DNA from: Gamarada debralockiae
Taxonomy: Eukaryota > Ascomycota > Leotiomycetes > Helotiales > Hyphodiscaceae
Direction: 5' to 3'
DNA: 64,000 bases
Assembly (NCBI GenBank): GCA_002803225.1
Contig: NXFV01000106.1
Span: 28,357 to 92,356, forward strand
How positions within the stretch are numbered: the first letter of the stretch is position 1; each line of letters begins with the position of its first letter. The position numbers were made by a program, and so were the translations under genes. This document shows, one piece after another, positions 32,060 to 45,149 of the stretch. The notes beneath the pieces are model-generated. The model was not told where the DNA came from. It did not search any database and saw nothing but the letters and a program-made list of their open reading frames with translations.

Positions 32060-32660
32060 CTAGAAGTTAGTCTGCTTGAAGTGTGTGGGGCAGCGGCAGG
32101 GGAGAATGATGAAGAAGTTGGAGTCGTGGTAGGCAGCGTTGAAATTGGACCCTGAATTGAACTTGCGATGGGCAGCGCGCTTGATGACGATGGACTCGAG
32201 TTCGACGCTGAGGTGTGGATGCTGATTCTTTGAGGACGAAAATCCTGGGCTGGCCAGCTGCGCCGTCATAGATGGGGCTTCGAAGAGTAACACGTACTTG
32301 GCGTCAACGGAGAGGATGTTGTCGGGTATCGCCACAGTCCAAGCAATCCCGCCGCCTGTTGCCATGTTAATATCTCCTATATTGGGAACCCAAAGTTAGC
32401 GATATTCAGGACCCAATCAACTTCGTTCAAGAATTGTGTTGAGGATGTTGACGTACAAGTCCCTCGTACTTATGCATACCTTAGATCAACTGACTGAAAG
32501 GATGCACCATGTCATCGAATGTGGTAATGTAAAGGTTGGTGAGAGTAGTCGTGGCGTTGATGTGGTTTGGATCTGAATACGTGCTGCAAGATAGTGGGAG
32601 TGTTTGTCCATATGTGAAGGTTTGCTACATATCTGCTAGGCTGCCATCAGGAAGTTCCAG
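32060..32660 (-). pseudogene. Possible decayed secreted or cell-surface protein gene
   Basis: An open stretch at 32060-32365 contains GGGIAWTVAIPDN, AKYVLLFEAPSMTAQLASP and a C-terminal tail; upstream on the same strand, around 32480-32620, another frame reads YGQTLPLSCSTYSDP and TLTNLYITTFDDM. These have the composition of an extracellular Ser/Thr-rich protein, but the pieces cannot be joined convincingly and no family was recognised. It may be a multi-exon gene I could not resolve or a relic. Confidence 0.3.
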
Positions 32661-32839
32661 ACTTACTCCTGCAGAGATTCTCCTGTTGTGACAACGCAAA
32701 CGGAACGAGAGTAAAGATACATGCTGTGTGAAAAAGATGAAGGGTCTGAAATTTTGAGTGGGAAGCCATCGAAGCACTGGGGAAAATACAATGCTAGATA
32801 TTTGAACATTGGAAAAGTATCGCAAAAGAAAGACCTAGA

Positions 32840-33687
32840 CTGCGCACCATCCTATGGGATCCCGTCCCACGTGACTAAAGTGGGATCCATGGGACGGGAC
32901 TGCTTATGACCTTTGTCCCATGGGATATGATGAGAATGGGATCCCACTAGGATCCCATTCTCTACTAGTCATGTGATTTTTGAATGATATAAATATCTTA
33001 AAATAATAGCTCTTAGTATAAGATCCTATAAGATAAGATACTTGAAGGTCGTTGCCTTACAAGATAGAACAACAAATACTAACTCTATCCTATAGGATCT
33101 TATTGTATGTCACATGATTTCGTACTATGTATAATATACTTGTATGCCTAGGGCTTACATTATATGCTAAGTTTATACCGAGCTTGCATTAAGCTTGTAT
33201 ATCACTTTATTTGTATGTTCTAAATTTAACTTATTTAATTTCGCATTTTAATACTTAATAAAGCTTAGAGTTAAGCCTAGCATATGCCTTCAAATACTTA
33301 GTTCTAGGATTAAAATACACTAGAATAAACGAGAAATGAAAGGTTTTAAACTTTGGCTTTTCGCACAAGTAATTAAACTTTAAAGAGAGAAGAAAGGGAT
33401 GAAGAAAAAAATGAAGAAAGGAATAAAGAATATATAATCACGTGAAGTAAAATAAAATAAAAACAAGAGAAAAGCGAAGTAAGAAACGTATAAATAAGGG
33501 ATATAAAACTATACTAATTTTATATTTGTCATATGATTTTGCATGTGATAAATAAGTGGGACCCTGGCATCCCATTGGGATCCCATGGGATGGGATTACC
33601 TTAAACCCAAGATCCTATCCCGCGGGACGGATCCCATGGGATGGGACTAAGAAGTCAAGTCCCATCCCACGGGATCCCAGTGCGCAG
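32840..33687. mobile_element. Inverted-repeat element with GGGATCCC-rich ends and AT-rich interior
   Basis: About 848 bp bounded by CTGCGCA at 32840 and TGCGCAG ending at 33687. Both ends carry nested palindromes of GGGATCCC/CCATGGGA type (32850-32965 and 33557-33677), while the 600-bp middle is strongly AT-rich with no ORF. The structure fits a non-autonomous, fold-back or MITE-like element. No confident target duplication seen. Confidence 0.7.
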
Positions 33688-34620
33688 CATAAAAGGACCG
33701 TTCAGCTTACGACCTCAGAAGTAGTACCCTCCATACTCTTATATAAGACCTTAGAAACCCGAAATGGAGGCACTTGGGTTCTTGCGACGAAATGCCGTAC
33801 AGCTGCAGGAACTTCTGCTGCAAACCAGAGGCTGAATTGTCTCGCAAGCCGTCGTAGAGTCTGCGTTTGATCCTTCTTTGGCGCAAATGCATCATTTACT
33901 GGGACAGCAGAGTTTGAAAATTTCTTGAGCGCCCAGCAAATACCAATAAACCTTCTGGCTAGGGGCTGGGCAGGTTGGTCCTTCGGATTGGGCCGGCACT
34001 TAATCTGGTTCGGCATGCTGGTTTGCCAACCCAGCGTCAACAAAAGTGCGAGTGCGAACGGGCCGAGTAAGTGGCGGAGTAGGTTTCCCGAAGCCATTCA
34101 GAAGAGACCTAGGACTATACTTATGCTGCAGAATGATGATAAGACAATTGTAGGCCCTCAACATCCAGTGACAGGCCCAAGAAACTCGGGGCGAGTTCTA
34201 CCTAAGCGGGCTCACGTCTCGGCTAAAATAACACCCCTTGATTTTCTCCTGCCTGCTTCACTCGTTAGACGATGGGATACCATCACTTCAACTCGATTAT
34301 TTCAGATAAAGGTCGCGTACCTGGAAATCCCAAACCAAGCAAGCCCAAGCAAACTGAAAGAGTCATCATTTTATCCAATGATCCTCCAACATGACAGGGT
34401 CCTTCTTGTCCTCGCACGTGCCGGTATCCAAGCTCACCTTCACACGCATCCACTTCAGCTGGGGTCGAGACCAAACACTTGGTGGGCCTGAACTCAACGA
34501 CATGTGTTCAAGCGAATCTGAGAGGTCTTCCTTCTGCGCAGCCTCTTGCTTCCGAGCGGTCTTCTGTCGATCATTGACATGCATGCTGATTTTGCGATTT
34601 AACTTGTGCAAAACTCGTTA
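33688..34620. other. Intergenic stretch, no supported gene
   Basis: ORFs of 131 (minus) and 188 (plus) codons overlap here; neither has a recognisable domain. I see nothing else. Confidence 0.35.
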
Positions 34621-35090
34621 TCATTCAGGGCGTCTCCCATAGAAGTTGTCCTTGCTTTCCAAGTCTCCATATTCAAGGAAATCAAGTAAAAGTGGTGCCT
34701 GACTGTTGAATTCCGGGTCCAATCTTGCCGTACCGGGATCAAACTGTAAATGCGTTGAAATACGAACATAGTATCTTTCCCTCATACCAGTCATCCATCT
34801 AATACATACCAGCATCTTCGACCTCGTTCATACGATCAAATATATTGTTTTCCCAATCGAAATATAGGCCCCGCTGCTCATAGATATCGGCGCAAGGTGC
34901 TGGATTGGACGTGAACAGAAGTCATCCCTGGGGATGGATTGATAGATCTCCAGTGGACAGGTCATGTCGCATTTAAAGTTGATATAGATTCAAGGAGACT
35001 ATCTTGGGCCAGAAATCGCTCAAACGCCCCGAAGTCGAATCGATATGACTGCTGGTCTGTATCACGTGACTCGCTATTCACCTGAAGGAG
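34621..35090 (-). pseudogene. Unrecognised gene remnant
   Basis: The minus strand carries several coding-like blocks in different frames: SYRFDFGAFERFLAQDSLLE near 35000, DIYEQRGLYFDWENNIFDRM near 34850, and, after a GTATGT donor, QFDPGTARLDPEFNSQAPLL to a stop at 34621. Residue use looks protein-like, but a TGA and frame changes interrupt it. Either a small multi-exon gene or a decayed copy; no function suggested. Confidence 0.35.
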
Positions 35091-36353
35091 TGAAGGGGGT
35101 TAGATTGTGACAAAGCGATAATCTGCTTGTTGATTGGGATTCTTCTCGGCGTCGTTGGGACGTGCTGTACGCACCGAGATATCTACGCTTTGTGATTGAT
35201 GTGCAACAGTTTCCCAGATTTGGAGCGGATACCTCGGAAAGCGGGTGAACGAGTCCAGCGCCTCTTTCTCGATCTTGATTTGGAGTAGACATCGAAAATA
35301 GGGCCGTTAACCTGTCCTGTATGGAGTGGATGTTGAGCGTGGAGATGTCATGTCATGGCCGGCACGTGGCGAGGTTGCTGGCGGGAACGTCAAAGCTTTC
35401 GCGGAGTCCCGGAAATTTGCTGTGTATTCTGCAAACACGTGATAAAATCCCCGCATTCTGGGGCGGAGCGGATTAATCTCGGCCCCTTTCTTAGTAATCC
35501 AAACGGCTGGCTTGCGCCATAAACTCATTTCTCGCAACACGGTTCACCATTTTAACTTCATCTTCTTTCACTCGTCTCCGTCCCATGCCCGTCCAGTACC
35601 ACGTTACCTCCACACCATCACCACCCAAGATCCGGGTCTGATGTTCCAAGGCAATCTCCCGGCGATTGGCAGGGCCTTACCTGAATTAGCCAATGAACTT
35701 GCTACTATAGTGGGTGGGTAGCACTAGGAGGACGATGCATAAATTAAGGTCACTCCCCATGGCACTACCGAAACTTGCCTAACCCCGCCTAAGTGAGGGG
35801 AACCTCGCACGAACAAAGTTTCTGCGAGCCTCCTATCCTGGATGATCCCCGCGGACATCAAATGACTTTCTTGTCCCTCGTCCCATCTCTTGTCGGTCGT
35901 TCTCTCGGTCCGATTACGATTGCTCGCTGGCGACCGTCCACCATGAACGGGCCTGTCCTTGCTCTTCTCCAGACCCTGGACCGCAGATCGACGCACCGTT
36001 GGCGTTGACATCAGTGGAAAAAATTCCATCCGAACAAAAACTCTGGGAAAGCTCTCAGCACATGTGCTCCAAGCTCGTAGTTCCCAGCGCCCAGAGCAGC
36101 TTGGACAGCTGCATGGTAGGGAATAAGCAGATGCGCGATGCCGTATCCCATTTCTTCGGCGTAGCAGCGGGGATTCCCAATAAAATTATCTGCAGGGTAA
36201 GTTCAGGGCTCCTCAATTGACGGGCTATATAGGCCAGGTCCGTTCCTCCATTCGAAATTTCCTGGCGTCACCGTTGATTACCTGTTTTTGCTTCTCCGGC
36301 CTCAGTTGAAACGGTAGCATCAATTGAGACATTCGATTCTGTGCTGGAGTAAA
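35091..36353. promoter_or_regulatory. Long upstream region of GH3 gene
   Basis: About 1.2 kb without a supported gene. The right part would be the GH3 promoter. ORFs opposite the GH3 start (36225-36896, minus) are shadows. Confidence 0.4.
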
Positions 36354-39217
36354 ATGTGGCTCTCTATTGCACTCGCTGCAGGATTGGCAGCTTCTGCCAG
36401 TGCCCAAGACACATCTCCACCAAGCTATCCATCTCCGTGGATGCGGGGTGGAAATGGCTGGCAAGATGCCTACGCGAAAGCCCAGCAATTCGTTAGTGGG
36501 CTCACGTTGCTCGAGAAGATCAATCTCACAACTGGCGTTGGATGGGAGGGCGAAGCTTGTGTTGGAAATACCGGTTCTATCCCGCGACTTAACTTCAGAG
36601 GGCTTTGCATGCAAGACTCTCCTCTCGGAGTTCGCGACAGTAAGTTCAACTGCGCCGATTACTTGGCGAAAGTTAAAATGTTGTACAGCCGACGAGAACT
36701 CTGCCTTCCCTGCCGGGATGAATGTGGCCGCGACTTGGAGTACGCGCCTCATGAAATCTCGTGGCAATGCTATGGGCAATGAGCATCGTGGGAAAGGAGT
36801 CGATGTGCAACTTGGACCCGTCGCCGGGCCAATTGGGAGAGTACCCGAAGGTGGACGAAATTGGGAAGGTTCGTGGTATTCACCATTCAAATTCAAAGCT
36901 CAAATTCTAACTTTGTTTTTAGGATTCAGTCCCGATCCCGTCCTGACGGGGGTTGCGATGGCACAAACAATTATGGGTATCCAGGATGCTGGTGTAGTAG
37001 CATGTGCTAAACATTACATTGGAAACGAACAAGAACATTTCCGTCAAGCCGTATCCGGCGAAACGAAGTTCGCATACTCCGCAAACATCGACGATGTAAC
37101 TATGCATGAGCTTTATCTATGGTGAGAATGCTTTCTCCGAAATCCTTCAATAAAGTGACATTGATCCTACCCGAGGACAATGCCAAAGTCAAACGATATA
37201 TACTCACTCCCTCCCAGGCCTTTTGCCGACGCTGTAAAGGCCGGCGTTGGAGCTATTATGTGCTCTTACAACCAGATCAACAACAGCTACGGATCTCAGA
37301 ACTCGTGGACTCTCAATTACTTGCTCAAGAATGAATTGGACTTCCAAGGCTTTGGTTCGTATATAAGGTGACTTTAAAAGATGCAATTGCTAACGTCGTC
37401 TCCTTAGTGACTAGTGATTGGTGGGCACAACTCACTGGAGTTGCAAGTGCATTCGCTGGTCTTGGTGAATATGCTCCACTCAATTCAACAATCCGTCCTA
37501 ACCGTGCACAGACATGACCATGGCAGGCGATCAGAACCTAGGATCCGGAGATACATTTTGGGGCACGAATCTTACGGCAGCAGTCCTCAACGGCACCGTT
37601 CCCCAATGGAGACTCGACGACATGGTCGTTCGAATCATGTCAGCATACTACAAAGTCGGGCGAGACACTGCAAGAGTCCCAATCAACTTCAACTCATGGA
37701 CCTTAAACACCGACGGCTACGCTCACGCAGAAGCTCAATTGGATTATACGCAAGTCAATTGGCACGTAAATGTCCAAGACGACCACGCGGCACTTATCCG
37801 CGAGATCGGTGGCGCATCGACAGTCCTCCTCAAGAACACCAATAACGCCCTTCCGTTGAATAAGCCCAAGAGTATTGCGGTCATCGGCGAAGATGCGCAC
37901 GATAATCCCGGCGGACCAAACTCCTGCAGCGATCGAAACTGCGATATCGGAACTCTTGCAATGGGATGGGGGAGTGGAACAGCAAATTTCCCATATTTGG
38001 TTGCTCCAGTTACTGCTCTCAAAGCTCAAGCTGCCCGGGATGGGACCAAGTTTGCAAACGTCAGCGACAATTATGATCTCGAAGCCATCGCTACCGCCGT
38101 AACGGGTGCTGAAGCTGCAATCGTTTTCGCAAATGCTGACAGTGGCGAAGGCTACATTACAGTCGATACAAACCAAGGTGACAGAAACAATCTCACACTT
38201 TGGGGTAATGGAGATGCCCTCGTTGAGTACGTCGCGTCGCTCAACCCGAACACTATTCTAGTCATGCATACAGTCGGCGCCGTCATTGTCGAAGCGCACA
38301 AGAACAATCCTAACATCACTGCTATTCTCTGGGCTGGCCTCCCTGGCCAAGAGTCCGGAAATGCCATCACCGATGTCCTTTACGGCGATGTCAACCCTCA
38401 AGCCAAAACAGTCTTCACTTGGGGCAAATCCCGAGAGGACTACGGAGTCGATGTAACTTACACTCCTGTTGAAGACCCTCTGCAACTTAACTTTGCCGAA
38501 GGAGTGTTCATCGACTACCGTCATTTCGACAAGTACAACATCGAGCCCTCATACGAATTCGGTTATGGACTGTCGTACACCACATATGAGTACTCCAATC
38601 TGCAGATACAAAAGCTGAATCCAGGGCCTTATCAACCAACCCACGGCTTCACCAGCGCTGCACCAACGTTTGGCACCATCGACTACAACCCCGCCCACGC
38701 TGAATTTCCCCCAGGATTCGATGCTATACCGTTCTACGTGTATCCATATCTCGATGGCCCACTTCCAACCGGCCTGCCCCAGGATTGGCCTGAAGGAGCT
38801 CGTGATGGTAGCCCACAGCCATTGTTGCCAGCTGGTGGATCTGGAGGCGGAAACAGGCAATTGTATGATGAAATGTATACCGTGACCGCGACTGTCACAA
38901 ATACTGGTCATGTCAAGGGTACTGAGATTGTTCAACTGGTAATTCAAACCCGCGCCCTTTCTTCTTGTGAAATCCCTGCTGATAATGTATAGTACCTCAA
39001 CCTCGGTGGTCCCAATGATCCCAAGGTCGTCCTCCGCGCTTTCGACGATTTGATCCTCGACCCCGGAGAGTCGGAAACCTTTACATACAAGATCACTCGA
39101 CGAGATATCTCCAACTGGGATCCCGTGTCGCAAGATTGGGTTATTACCAACTATCCCAAGACGGTGTATGTTGGCGCTAGCTCGAGAAATCTTCCTTTGA
39201 GTGCTGTCCTGCCATGA
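36354..39217 (+). CDS. Secreted GH3 beta-glucosidase
   Basis: Seven exons (36354-36639, 36689-36868, 36923-37121, 37218-37354, 37408-37464, 37512-38938, 38993-39217) join to 2511 nt, 836 residues, normal for a fungal GH3 with fibronectin-III-like C-terminus. The signal peptide is [17 protein letters not shown]. The (alpha/beta)8 domain shows [48 protein letters not shown] and the nucleophile motif VTSDWW (Asp271). The sandwich domain has [17 protein letters not shown] and [19 protein letters not shown]; the C-terminus has [15 protein letters not shown] and [15 protein letters not shown]. Reaction: removal of terminal beta-D-glucose from cellobiose and other beta-glucosides outside the cell. 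All introns are GT..AG and 49-96 bp. Convergent with the lectin-like gene. No defect seen. Confidence 0.96.
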
Positions 39218-39502
39218 TTTCCAAACTCAGATCATTACTTGGGGGTGGAAGTATGCATGAGAGGAATGAATGCATGAATATGATTTGTAAAGAGGCAAAA
39301 GCTATGGATTAATTACTATTCTATCATTCCACACCAATCTCGTCCCTACGTGTATCATGAGTGGTGATTTTACTACTTGAAACCTACCTCAAGTGTCTCG
39401 GAGGAACCCAGCATTGAAGGATATATCCAGAGAACACACTAGATTCCAACTCCAACCGGAAGAAATCTCATCTCGCAGCCAAATCATGATCACGGCGCCG
39501 GC

Positions 39503-41027
39503 TCAATATCGATCTACATACGTCCCCAGTCCCCAACTGTCCTCAACCCAACTTTTCTGATTCGCCGTAGTCATATTAACAATCGCGCTTCCCTGCACCT
39601 TGCCAGACTCAGTCGTAGAAGTGGACCACCAAACATAAAAGACACTCTGCTGAGGCTGATCTCCAAAAGCATCCAATCTCGTCGCCGCCGCAATCAGCGG
39701 CAGAGATTGTCCTGAACTGGGCATCTCGCTCGGTGACGTGGGAGCGCTAAACATGCTATTGAAACCCGTGGTATTGTCAATGAGGATAGTAACCTGTTGT
39801 GGTCGCTCACCATCGAGATAATAGAGGTACAATTCTGTAGGCGAGATGTACGGCGCGATCGCCACCATGTTCGATATTCCTGTCATGGGTGGCTGGCTGT
39901 TGACGTTGGCAATTGCGCTTGCAGCTCCCCAGCTGTTGTTCATGAATCTGATTTGTGCAAGGGCGTTGTCTTCGTTCATGTATAGGATATGAATCTCAGG
40001 GGTTACGCTTGGGTCGTTCACGCAGGCGACGGTGAGTGCGGAACTGCTGTTGTATGCTGTGGCATAGAGGGGGGTGCCTGGGTAGGTCCATAGACCTGTT
40101 TCGTTCCAGTAGAGCTGGGTGAGGGTTGCGGGTAGGAGGTTGGGTTTACCGGAAGATGCTGGAGAGACTAGGTAGTAGAGTCCGAGACCCCAGTATGGAA
40201 TGTAGCAGGCGGCTATTGAGGTAGGGTTGCTGACATTTGTGACAACTTGTTGGGTGATGGGTATTGGGCCTATTGACACTCGGGGAGATAACGACGTGGG
40301 CGGATAGTATGGGAGAGTGATGTTTGCTTCTACGATCGCGACGTTTACGGCATTGGGGCCCAAGGAGAGATAAAACAAGCGGAGCACCTGTAAAGACATT
40401 AAAATCGAGTTGTCAATAACGGGGAGAGATGCTCACTATCACATCCTCATCCGTTGTTTCATTTGTGGCAGTATAGGCCACAGCTGTGAGGTTTGTGGCA
40501 TATATGGGTTGAAACGGATAGGCCAAATCCAGCTTCATTGCCGGGATTACAGGAGAATTGGTGCCATTCCAGAACCCACTCCACAGACTTCCGTAAAGAT
40601 AGATATCCGCAGTATCAGTTTGATAGAAGACGAATGTTCCCGCATTGCATTCAGCTGCTGTGAGAGCTGTGATGGTCGAAGATGACGCATTTCTCGCTGA
40701 CTCTGCTGTTTGTTGGGTTTTATGACGTTTGGAACCAACTACACCACCAACAATCGCTGCCACGATGAAGAGTAGCGCAGTAAGTAAGAGGAGTAACCAT
40801 CTCCAACGTGCTGAGGATTTCCGCGATGAATCGCCGCGATCTAGGAGAGGCGGGTGTACTGTGTACTCAGGCAGCTCTTCCACCACGACGGGGGCTCTCA
40901 AGTTCTTAAGTGGATGTACATCTTTGGCATATGGGGGAGGTTGCTCCTCAATGAACTAAGCCAAAAGTCAAATCAAGCCATGAGGAGAGAGGAATAGGAT
41001 ACTTGCTGGTCTTGTGTTTGGCCCCAT
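39503..41027 (-). CDS. Single-pass membrane protein with fucose-lectin-like beta-propeller ectodomain
   Basis: Three exons (41007-41027, 40437-40955, 39503-40387) give 1425 nt and 474 residues. The cytoplasmic N-terminus MGPNTRP-FIEEQPPPYAKD is Pro-rich, followed by a transmembrane helix WLLLLLTALLFIVAAIVGGV and a Ser/Thr stalk. The large ectodomain has repeated blades with aromatic signatures such as GTFVFYQTDTADIYLYG, LTQLYWNETGLWTYPGTPLY and IHILYMNEDNALAQIRF, and several Asn-glycosylation sites. The pattern resembles fungal fucose-specific-lectin-like proteins (PF07938 type), which are common as membrane-anchored paralogues in Pezizomycotina; sugar binding itself is not proven. Intron 1 needs a GC donor (CCA|GCAAGT) to stay in frame. 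Convergent with the GH3 gene, 285 bp apart. Confidence 0.8.
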
Positions 41028-42129
41028 CGTCTTCACTCTTTGAGGCTGCTTTCAGGCAACAGCAGGTATTAGACCACGTGAGATAGGCTGTGGCTCTCCT
41101 CCGCTTCACGAGCCGCGTCGTGCTATTGAGGTTATGTCGCCATGCTGAGCTCACATTTGCGGCATGCCGGCATTTGGTGGATCGTAGTTGATATGGTGTA
41201 GGATGATTGAAAGTTGCCGGGTACAGAATTACTCATCAATTCATTGAAAGTGGTGTGATGTAAACAAGAAATTGACGACGAGAGCCTGATTGCGGGGTTG
41301 TGCTCGTATTCTGAGGTGTGCCAATCAACGGCCAAGAGTTATACGCGGGGAATCACGTGCGGAACTTGCACCTCAATGTAACCTTCACATGGTGACGAGA
41401 CTCCCTCTCCCATATCTGCACATTCTTCAACTCGAACTATAACATGCAGGTTCCAGCTATGGAAGTGTAACAACATTACTTCCAAAATCCATGCTTTCAA
41501 TTTCCCTTTCCCTTCCTTTTCCATACCTGCCGCGATTATTTGGGGTTGTTAATGCCGCTAGGCATCTTCAGAGAGTGGGATCCATTGCCGTGTGTTGTAC
41601 GAAAGTTGGACTCGCGGTCACATGCTAGACCGGGAGAGGCACTTGGAATCCTAGATGAAGTTCCCGCCTCCGTTCCGCTTGGATTGGGGTCTCAACGAAC
41701 CCGTTGCAGGTGATATCGTCTGCTAATCCTTACGCACCTTTTGTCCGCCGTCTGTTGATCTCGTCATGGACTTGACGTGATACTTCACCAGAAAGAAGAA
41801 AGCGAATCCAAAGCGACGACCTCGCCGGCCTAACTCTATTGGACCAACCGCCCAAAGACCACCCACTTTAGTCCGACTTTCTTGGCCCTCGATTTTATGT
41901 CATTCCTTGAATACCTTTGCCGAACGTAATTGCAGCAGTAAAAAGATACACAAGGAGAGATTCTCACTTCCTAAAGGCCGGAAATTCAAGAATATTCTGA
42001 CGAGCTCCACAATCAATTGGCCCTTTCGTAAGCCCGAATGAGATCCCTCCTGGCGGCGGAAATGCAGTGGAACGTGCTAATATTTATTACATTTAAAAGA
42101 AATCACGCAATTCACTCGAGTTCGAGAAT
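41028..42129. other. Intergenic region, no gene seen
   Basis: The left part is the promoter of the lectin-like gene. ORFs are short, without motifs. Confidence 0.4.
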
Positions 42130-43270
42130 ATGACGCAAGATAGAGGAATTGAGGGCCTCTCAGCACAACTCCTCGGCAAAATTGTCTCTGACCTGTGGAT
42201 TCGGGACCGACGCATGCTTCTCAAAATTCCCGATATCTTCATGACAAGGTGGTTCCTAGCATATACAGCTTCCAGTCATATCATGGGTACTCGGATTCTT
42301 TCAAATCTCTTTATTGCTTCCTCCGCACCTTGATCCTGCATCCCGAGCTAGGACGTCACGTGAGGACTGTACATTTAAGGAATAGGACGATTTGTCCGCG
42401 TCTAGAGGATTGTCTGACAGATTCTGAGTCCGATGCTGAGTATTTTTACTCGGATGGTGAAGATAAGGATGAAGAGGATTCGATGAGAGCTTCCAAGGCG
42501 AGTCGGGTGAGGTATCAGGCTCGGTGTATGACGCGTATTTTGAGATCTTAAACAGAGCGGCTCTTGATCTGCAACTTGATAGAGATCCGACTACTGACTA
42601 TGGTATGAGAATTTGTGATCGAGACGAAGATGTCTTGTTAGAGCTCATAACTTCTTAACTTCCGATCATTACGACGGCTGCGCCCGAGGACTAGGATCCG
42701 ATACGCAACGTGATACTGCAGGCATCGAAACCAGGGTCTAAGGTGTGTAAGAACGTTAATACTATTTATATTTGCAGGGTTTTGACTAAGTACATTATCA
42801 CACTCGATTCTTGTCTTTGAAAAATGACCCTCGTTAACGTGGCAACAGCAATTGTTGTCAAACGCCATCGTGAATATTTCCCCCAACTCTACGACGTTCT
42901 CTCCTCCTCCAAATTCCGAGTCTCTACTCACTACAAACCCTCGCAGCATGTACCTATGAGAACTACCACCAAGATTACGAAAAGCAATACCAAGGCTTTG
43001 CGAAGTCATCCGAAGTGGCCGAGCTATCCTTCGACGAATCTCTAATCGAGCCCGATGACCTCTTCAGAGCAATCGCTTTCCCAAAGGGGTTGAAAAACTT
43101 TTGCTGGGGACAGCCGGATGATAACTTTGTCGGATATGGACGCCCACCTGCGATTTAACAACGTGCTCTGATCGAGGCCTCAAGGCGCAGAAGGATTCCC
43201 TCGACCTGAATTGCATCGCACCAATACCGTCAAGAAATACTAACCTAATGAACAACGAACATTCGATTAG
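42130..43270 (+). pseudogene. F-box-type protein gene relic
   Basis: Starts MTQDRGIEGLSAQLLGKIVS, an F-box-like first helix. The frame shifts within the next 100 bases to continue as DKVVPSIYSFQSYHGYSDSF, LRTLILHPELGRHVRTVHLR and an acidic TDSESDAEYFYSDGEDKDEE segment. Around 42560-42650 a further piece reads RAALDLQLDRDPTTDYGMRI and VLLELIIT, then stops. Later fragments (42824-43045) may be the C-terminal half. In the family such proteins are SCF ubiquitin-ligase adaptors. Multiple frameshifts and stops make it non-functional as read; introns cannot explain all of them. Confidence 0.55.
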
Positions 43271-45149
43271 ATCATTGAAAGACTTCGCCGCGTGCTCAAA
43301 ACACTGTCAATCCCAGCTCTCACCCTCTGTGGTGACAAAACGTGGGGCCTGGCACCCCATAAGATAATCCATATCCTACCCACCTCGCGCGAGACCTTTA
43401 ATTTGCGTGTGAAAGTGCAGCTGGAATATTCAGAGATGAAGGTAAGTGGCGTTTGGATAAATAAAATGATGGATATGGTTCAGGAAGCGGACACCTAGCT
43501 CCGGGAACTTCGCAAAGTCGCTTTGGTGTGGACGAATGACTGGCGGCAAAGTGTGGGGGATGGCAAGTCATTTGAGAGGCTCGAAAGGGCTTGCGTACAT
43601 GCGAAGATCGCTTTTGAAGAGAGGAAGGAGTCGATTTTTGCCGTTTCGCAGATACCGGTATTTTCAGAAACTGAGCGTCAAGCGCGTGTGGGGTCGTGAC
43701 GAATAGGGTAGGGCAGTTGGGTATCATCGAACAAGACGTAGATCAACAGTGGATACGGACCAGCGCTTCAGTCCTCGAACTCCTGTCTCAATGCCTCCAA
43801 TTCGAAATCGAGGTGCATGGGCTCGAAAACTCTTCCTTCCACTGAGCGCTATTGATGTTTGAGTCCTGGCAGGCCATCTCGTCTTTCAAGGCTTCACCGC
43901 ACTACCTCCTCTTCAAGTAGACTTTATCAACAATCCTCTCGGGAAGAAACCACAACACACAGAGAAGCGGACAGTAAACCATCCAAAGCTTAATGTCATC
44001 GCGGCCGATGGAGTCCTGCATGACTATAAGCACTGTAATATCCCGTTTTGGAATTCTCGCGAACTTTGACACTTTGTAAGGAATAAGCATTGAGGATGGG
44101 TTTTGCAGTAAAGCACAAATAATAAGACTGTCGGATTTCTGACAACGTGGCAGGCATGTGACACCGTTGGGGGGCGGCGAAGTGCGAATGGCCCTCAAAG
44201 CGGAGAAAGCCATATGACTGCGTCTTTCCCATCGAATTGCAGACTTGGTATCGTATAAACCGGAGCGTCCGGCTAAATGAATTAGGCAGTATGCTGCGGC
44301 TGGTGTTGTACAGACTTGGATCGCGCCCAACAGCCTGCATCGGGCGTTGCCGGTCAGCAGGTAGCCTGGATCACAACTTCTTTACAACCTATGATAGAAC
44401 TACTACGTTTGTCTCAAGCATCTTTATAGGGTAGACTGACCCTACTTTTATTATAGTGGTAATAGAATGCTTGAAAGACAAGCAGGAGCAAGTATGCAAA
44501 GCCGAAAAGAATAATCAAGTGTATTAATTCCAGAGCGTTACTTTTCTACATCTTAGTCAATCATCAGGCAATCATTAAATCACTAAGTAATCGAGTTATT
44601 GCATTTCAAGTTGTAACACAGTCACCTTTACTGCGCCCTGGAATTTGTTAATCCACGGTTTACAATCACAGGGCCGATGTTTTCGAGTCAAATAAGCCTA
44701 CCTATATAATCTCCTCGCACACTATCCCAGAAATCTATTTTCGATACCTAGGATTACTTCATTAACCGACGGCCAACCAACCAAACCCAAATTCCAAGAG
44801 CGGCCTCTCAGATAATTCTTGATCTTGCCTAAATATCCGCGGGTCCTTCAGTTCAATTATGTCGACTCGCTCAGGACGTTTGGCGACCCAAAAGACTCGA
44901 ATCCGGATGTCGGGCCAAAACACTAGAATTGTCTCGACTTAGAGACGTTCCGCCGGAGAATTGGAGGTCAAAGACTACGACTAAATAAGGATATTGAGCA
45001 ACGTCGATGTAATGCTAAGAGATGGGACTCCAGAAGACTAAATAAGCGCAACGAGCAGCTCTAGCGCGAGGCTGCAAAAGTCAAGCCAGGACGACAAATT
45101 AGTACACAAGCTTTCGGTACCACTTGCAATGCGAACTGGCCCGGGAGCT
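43271..45149. other. Intergenic stretch with decayed coding fragments, no gene called
   Basis: Short ORFs on both strands only; possibly the remaining 3' part of the F-box relic up to about 43800. From 44440 to 45150 I see no structure. Confidence 0.35.

Noticed and set aside
33702..34097. 131-codon minus-strand ORF with a hydrophobic N-terminus
   Set aside because: Overlaps an equally long ORF on the other strand, next to an inverted-repeat element, with no domain or splice support.
36225..36896. 223-codon minus-strand ORF
   Set aside because: Antisense to the first exons of the well-supported GH3 gene, without family motifs.
37744..39133. Several minus-strand ORFs (157, 194 codons)
   Set aside because: Shadows of the large GH3 exon; no motifs.
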